Source: Blastomyces gilchristii SLH14081
Taxonomy: Eukaryota; Ascomycota; Eurotiomycetes; Onygenales; Ajellomycetaceae
Direction of reading: 5' to 3'
Length of the DNA stretch: 64,000 nt
NCBI RefSeq assembly: GCF_000003855.2
Contig: NW_003101677.1
Span: forward strand, 120,922-184,921
Below the pieces are notes generated by a model. It saw only the letters and a list, made by a program, of their open reading frames with translations, searched no databases and had not been told where the DNA came from. The translations under genes were made by a program, and so were the position numbers. Positions 58,473 to 64,000 of the stretch are shown piece after piece. The first letter of the stretch is position 1. Every line of letters starts with the position of its first letter.

Positions 58473-60255
58473 CTGTCTGTGCTGTGCTAAGCAGCTGAAG
58501 AAGGAGAGGATTTTATATATCTGTCTCTTCTCTCACTTCTGTTGTTTCTGTTGTATCTGTAATAATGACTTCTGTCTCTCTGTAAGTATTATCTACTCTA
58601 CAAGAAGGTGTTGTATTAGCTCTGACAAGAAGCTCAGATGCTCAAGCAGTACAGAGTGAGAGTCTCAAAGCTTCAAGTGTTGACAGATTCTGTTAAGACT
58701 GAGGAGATCTCTCTTGCTTATCTGTAAAAGAAGATGAAAGTGTGAGTCTCTGAGATGAAAAAACACCTCAGAATGACTGATCTTAAGAAGAGATCAGTTA
58801 ATACTGCTGTTAAAAGTACTGTGAAGATCAATCACTGATTGAAGAGAATCTCACTTTAATTAAAGTAGATAATTAAGATACTTTATAAATTAATAAGTTA
58901 ATACTTTAAGTATTTCTTATACTCTTCTATAGCATACTTCTCTACAGTATTACAGTACTAACTTCTCAGCAGATAAAGATATCAGTGCTGAAGACTTCAA
59001 TAGTGAAGAATAAGTTTAATAAGAGTGTGATTGTTAATAAGTAGATTCTGAGATTTCTTTCTTTTTACTTTTTTCAGCAGGCTGCAGTCTTATTTAGAAT
59101 AGCAGCAGTCTGCAGATTGATAATATTAATCTCTGTTAATTTTAAATATCTCTTTTCTTTAACTACTTCAGAAATTTTATACTTATATAGTCTTATTAAA
59201 CTTCTAAAAACTCTTTAAGAGAAAATAGAAGAAGAGTGCTATAGAGTTAATAAGATACTGACTTATCACTGTGAGATTATCTCTAAAAAACTCTTTAAAA
59301 AAAATAAGAAGTCTTAAGCAGTATTTCTTACTTAATATCTCTGATATATAATAGAACAGTCTTTACTAGTTATTTTATAGCTTACAATCTCTTTCTCAGT
59401 ATTTTTCAAATATTTAAACAGTTCTTATAAATTCTCTAATAATAAATAATCTTCTCATTTAACAAGATATTGAAGCTTATTATAATATATTCATTTATTT
59501 AATATTTTCTTCATAAGATATTCAGTATCACTCTTAATCTTAATATTATTCAGCTAAGATAACTCTGCTCTGAAATATTACTTATAGAGCTTTAAATAAG
59601 AAATATAAAAAATAGAATAAATTAATTTCAATTCTATAAGTAATTTCAACTCATATATCTGCTTACTTATCACTCTTATTACTAAGAAAGATTCTAGTCA
59701 CTACTTACTAAGCTTCTTATACAGTCTTATTATCTTGATATTCTTTGCTAAAAGTAGTACTTGATTCTCTATTAAGAACTTCATTGAAAGATGTTTTTAA
59801 TTATAGTATTTTATCTACTACTTCTGAGTGTAGTAAATGCTTTTCACTGTCTTCTTATAAATTTTATTTAAAAGTTTCAATCTTACTTTTACTTCTGATA
59901 CTGAGAAATACTCTATTCTCTATATCTATTTAATATTTTAACTGTCTATTTCTTTCTTTGAAACATTATCTGTGATGTTACTAAGTAATAAAGAATTATA
60001 TTTATAATAAATATAGAAAGAAAATATCTTTAAGATTATATTCTTTATATTATTATATATAAATTCAGTGATCAGAAGATGTTTAAGTCAATTATTCTGA
60101 TAATATAAATAGAATACTTAAAGATACTGTTCTAGTGTCTGATTCTGATATTCAGTCTGATCATCTGTCTGCAGATAAAATGTGATACTGAGAAGATATC
60201 TTATTATAAGATAATAATAAAAAGTTAATCAGTATTTACTGATGAAGAGAAATTC

Positions 60256-60453
60256 TCAATCTGTTATCAATGATCTCAAAGCACTGTGATTATAAATGAT
60301 AATATTTAAAAATAGATCAGTTAATTCAGAGGCTTTAATCTTTTTATAAGTAGAGATATATCTGATTCTCTTTATAAAGTAATCAATAATAATCAAAATT
60401 AAATTATATTCTTTAACTCTTATTGACTTCAGCAGATCAACTATGAAATTCAT
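60256..60453 (-). pseudogene. gypsy integrase core fragment
   Basis: 65 open codons: MNFIVDLLKSIRVKEYNLIL, then IIDYFIKRIRYIST and DLFLNIIIYNHSALRSLITD. This matches the integrase catalytic core pattern (DFIxxLPxS..ILVIVDRxTKxxHxxP..xxxH GxPxxIxSD), with two of the DDE acidic residues visible (Asp in FIVDL and the final Asp). Truncated by stops on both sides. Confidence 0.75.
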
Positions 60454-61545
60454 TAATAAATTCTATTATAAGCTCTTTAAAACAGACAGTGATATTAACT
60501 CACTGTATTACTTATACTGTGAGATCTTTATCTTTTAACAGATATTATAAGTTTTAATATACTCTTTAATATCTATCTGAAGCTTGTTTTAAATATATTT
60601 ATATTTTAGAAGCTTCTTAGTCTTCTCTAATCTGAAGTGTTCTGTATGAGAATTATTATAATAAATTCTTAATAACTTCTGACACACTGCTCTGCTATAA
60701 GAGACAAAGACTGAATTATTCAGTAGTAGAAGTTTACATTCTTCTAGTTATCAGTGACTTGATTTCTTAGTAATATAACTCTGCTCAGAGTCTGTCTCTT
60801 TCAAGTTCAAACTAAATTCTTTCTTCTTCAACTTCTGAATTCAAGCTGTAGTAGAGATATTTCTCTTCTGTAACTTATTAATGAATTTCAAAAGTAGTTA
60901 GATTGAAAGATTGTAGACTGTTTTATTCTTTATTAATTCAATAATTGTAAGATATAATACAAGAAGCTTATAATCTTCAGTGTTAATTCTCTGTGAGAAT
61001 TCAGGTTTTCTTTCATCTTCTATACTGAGTCATGCAACTGTCTTATCAGTGCTATTCTCAAGCTTCAGAGAATCTCAACTCTCTACAGCTAGCTTCTTCT
61101 GCAGTGATAATAGAGATTCTTTTATAGAATTCTTCTCTGTATTAATGATATTATAATCAGGTTATTTAAACAGTGTGTCAGCAGGGTTAAGCTGATCTGA
61201 ACAGTATCAGATATAGAAATCATACTCTGAAAGCAGCTCTGCTCACCTGGCTTGATATTCTGTCAAACTCTTTGTTATTAAGAAGTAACACAGATTTATA
61301 TAATTAGTGAGAACTTACACTGAGTACTTACTACTCTGAAGATAATATTATCAGATCTTAAAGAATTTAATAATTATTAATATCTTCTGATCATGAGTAT
61401 CATATCTTCTCTATATAAGTAATAACTTCTTGAAGAAGAAGGTCACTGATCTTCATTTATAATATCTTATAGACTTTATGAAAAAGCCTTCTTCTATAAG
61501 TAATTCATTATCTGTTTTCTCAGAAGTAATTATTCTCTGATTCTT

Positions 61546-61746
61546 TCAATATTGAAAGATCTTCAATGTCAACTGTGAAAAGATTTCACAGATCTTATTT
61601 TCAGATACATCAGTCTCACACTGACTAAATAAGTTAAAGTCAAAGTGATTCAGTATTATAATATCTGTAAAAGCTTGTTTCAATTCTATAAACATCTGCA
61701 CAGTGTCTTGAGTGAGAATAAATAGTTCTGTTTTTCTGTCTTTCAC
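61546..61746 (-). pseudogene. gypsy RT/RNase H junction fragment
   Basis: 66 open codons with FIELKQAFTDIIILNHFDF and FSQCETDVSENKI. This is the start of the gypsy RNase H domain (xFxxLKxAFTxAPxLxHFDPxxPxxxETDASxxA) with the first catalytic Asp in ETDVSE. Broken on both sides. Confidence 0.75.
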
Positions 61747-64000
61747 ACTTCTCTTTAACAGATCTGTAAGAGAGACAGTAATTTATAAATATGTATAGAT
61801 GAATCATCTGTAGAAATTTGTAAATTCTAGAAACATCTGCATCTCATAATACATCTGCAGCATCAGCCAGTTCTTAATAATGAAGACTCAGCTTCTGTTC
61901 ATTGAAATGCTATTCATCTCAATAATATAATCTAAGAAATCAATCTCCTGTATGTAGAATGAGCATTTTTCAGTTTTTGTATAGAGTTGATACTGTCTTA
62001 AGCAACTCAACACTTCTTGAACATGAGTATCATGTTCTTTCTTCATTTTTAAGAAGATTAAAATGTTGTTTAAGTATACTATATAGAAGACATTGACAAG
62101 ACTCTGCAGTGTCTTATTTATATAGGCCTGGAAGATGGCTGAAGTATTATAAAGATTAAAAGATAAAACAAGATATTCAAAATTGCTATACTTAATATAA
62201 AAAGCTGTTTTTCAAACATTGTCTTTGTTAACCCTGATTCTATGATAGATATCTTATATATTAATCTTTGAGAACATCTTTGCTTCAGATAATTAATCAA
62301 TCATCTTATCAATTAATAATAATGAATAGTAATTCTTAATCATCATCTTATTAAGACCTCTGTAGTCTATACATAGATATAGCCTATTATTCTTCTTGAG
62401 TATAAAGAGTATAGACATCTCTGTCAGACTCTTTAATGAATATATTCAGTTCTTTAATTATGCTTCTTCAAGATATTTGTACAGAATATTCAATTTCTTT
62501 ACAGACAAGTTATAAAGAGATCTGTACAGTATTATTACACTATCTTCAAGGTGAATCTTATATCATATCTTGATATCAGGAAACTTCACTGCTTCTCTTT
62601 CTGAAAAGACATTCTTAAAATCTGTAAAGAGATATTATGTATGTTCATCTTCAATAACAGATACTACTGCTAATCTTGTAGTAAGAGTGATGACTTCTTC
62701 ATCTATTTTCAAGTTCCAGTCACCTGCTATACAGTATATCAATTCAATCTTTTTCTCAAGATTCTTCTGATGAAACTCTTCAGATTTCTCTATCACTGTC
62801 TCTTCATTAGTGAGATGATATCATCATATCTGAATAACTCAGTCAATGAGAGAATTGTTTTCTCTTAATTATAAAAGATCTAGAATGATATTCTTATCTA
62901 TAATATTAACTGCATAAAGAAGCAGACTGCTCTTCTTGAAGATTTCTTCTGAGTCTATGATTACACATCATGCTTGAATTATGTTAAAATAGTAATATTT
63001 TATTCTATCAGTAAATTTCATATAATCTGACAGATCTATCTTCTTTCAACTCTTCATTAAAGAAAAGAAATAGAATATAAAGTTAGTATTTATCTTGAAG
63101 TTGAGTAAGCATCTCACTAGTATCTTCTCATTCAGAGTATGCATTGTAATTATAATATGAACTCAGAGATGTGAGAATTATTAATTCTTTATTTCTTTCT
63201 CTTCTTTATCTTCTGCAGATATGTTTATCAGAAGAGAAGTTAACTTTGAGAAGATATCTTCTTAATTTCTTTTCTTCTTCAGCTTCTTGTAATCACTGAT
63301 ATAGTGATTATCAGCTCTGCAGTTGAAATAGAGATCTTTATTAAATCTTTTTTAATATTTCTTCACAGTGAGTGAAGAATTAGAATACTTAAAATTCTTC
63401 TTTACTTTCTTCACACTGAAGCTATCATAGTGCTGTTTAAATTCTATTATTAATTGCTTAGAAGAGGTTTTATTAATCTTTTTCTCAGAGAATTGATTAT
63501 TCAAATAGATTCAGAAAGTCAGGTTGACAAGCTCAGTATAATTAATGAATAAACTCTGATATTGTGATATTATTATCTGCATCTTGTGAGTCAGCTTCAT
63601 GAGATAAAGCTGTATTTTTAATTAATTCAAATCATCAGTTAATTTCTCTCAATATTCTTCAAATCTTGTATTAAAATCAGAAGAATTCTCATTATCTTAT
63701 TAATATAATAAGTTGAACTACTGCACTGTTATGAAGCTGCAGTTACAGTAATCTTTGATTTAATTCAGTAGAAAGTTCTTGAATTCTTTCTAAGTTATAA
63801 CAGTATTAATACACTCAAGCTTCCTCTTCTTAATAGCTCAAGTAGTTACAGAGATGTCTTCAAGAAGGTTGACAGCATAGATTACTTATATCTTATAAGT
63901 ATTATACTGGCTCAGATTAAGATGAAATTTCTGTTCAAGAGTACAGATAAAGCTGTGAAATTCAGACAAGATATTTCTCTTATATCTTAAAGAATCTCTA

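Larger units (their letters stand above)
56989..64000 (-). mobile_element. Ty3/gypsy element, running off the right edge
   Basis: On the minus strand: zinc knuckle of Gag (about 63290-63350, N-C-R-A-D-N-H-Y-I-S-D), reverse transcriptase (62120-62480), RT/RNase H junction (61546-61746), integrase (60256-60453), a 2.3-kb region with a GC-rich frame (57939-58472), then the LTR (56989-57941). The gag-RT-RNase H-IN order is gypsy type. All domains are broken by RIP-type mutation. The left edge abuts a scrap of LINE; the 5' LTR lies beyond 64000. Its last 2.5 kb are present inverted at 1-2568. Confidence 0.85.

Noticed and set aside
35142..64000. CRISPR-like or satellite arrays in the repeat block
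   Set aside because: The repeats are dispersed copies of about 506 bp or transposon-sized units with target duplications. There are no short regularly spaced repeats, and the organism is eukaryotic.

Overview
The window looks like chromosomal DNA of a filamentous ascomycete. Genes have several short introns with GT..AG ends, and the conserved proteins are of Eurotiomycete type. The alternation of GC-balanced gene islands with very AT-rich blocks of mutated retroelements resembles the dimorphic Onygenales (Blastomyces/Emmonsia-like). That placement is inference; the sequence alone does not fix the species.

Layout. 1-5366: AT-rich repeat block with the 3' end of a Ty3/gypsy element (+), a second gypsy fragment (-) and half of a TA-inserting DNA transposon. 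5461-10662: a complete but mutated Ty1/copia element (-) with two 112-bp LTRs and a TTACA target duplication, inserted in a decayed ankyrin-repeat gene (remains at 10668-11200). 11700-35141: gene island. It holds V-ATPase V0 subunit f (12048-12688, +, four exons), ELP3 (13893-15705, -), the succinyl-CoA ligase alpha subunit (16093-17541, +), an ankyrin relic (18599-19065), a hypothetical gene (20364-21433, -), a multiply frameshifted hypothetical pseudogene (21807-22875, +), a SNF2/STH1 chromatin-remodelling ATPase (24001-28808, -), a 1.2-kb TIR transposon in its upstream region (29501-30702), and a BAR-domain protein (31777-33457, -).

35142-64000: a second AT-rich block that can be read as nested insertions. 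A copia element (+) is interrupted by a family of ~506-bp TIR elements with 8-bp target duplications (hAT-like MITEs), one of which contains a tRNA-headed SINE. It is also interrupted by a young 5'-truncated LINE (-). Then come an older LINE remnant, a large LINE (+) that has swallowed a second LINE and another MITE, a 609-base N gap, and a gypsy element (-) running off the right edge. The LINE and the SINE both end in (AAT)n with a similar flanking sequence, and the LINE 3' end carries a conserved hairpin. This suggests a LINE/SINE pair.

The retained host genes are housekeeping genes: vacuolar acidification, wobble-uridine tRNA modification, the TCA cycle, chromatin remodelling and membrane curvature. 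The repeat blocks carry a repeat-induced point mutation (RIP)-like signature. CC/GG and CG are very scarce, Trp codons have become TGA, and paired copies differ mostly by C-to-T or G-to-A changes. I could not run alignments; all coordinates were read by eye from the sequence.
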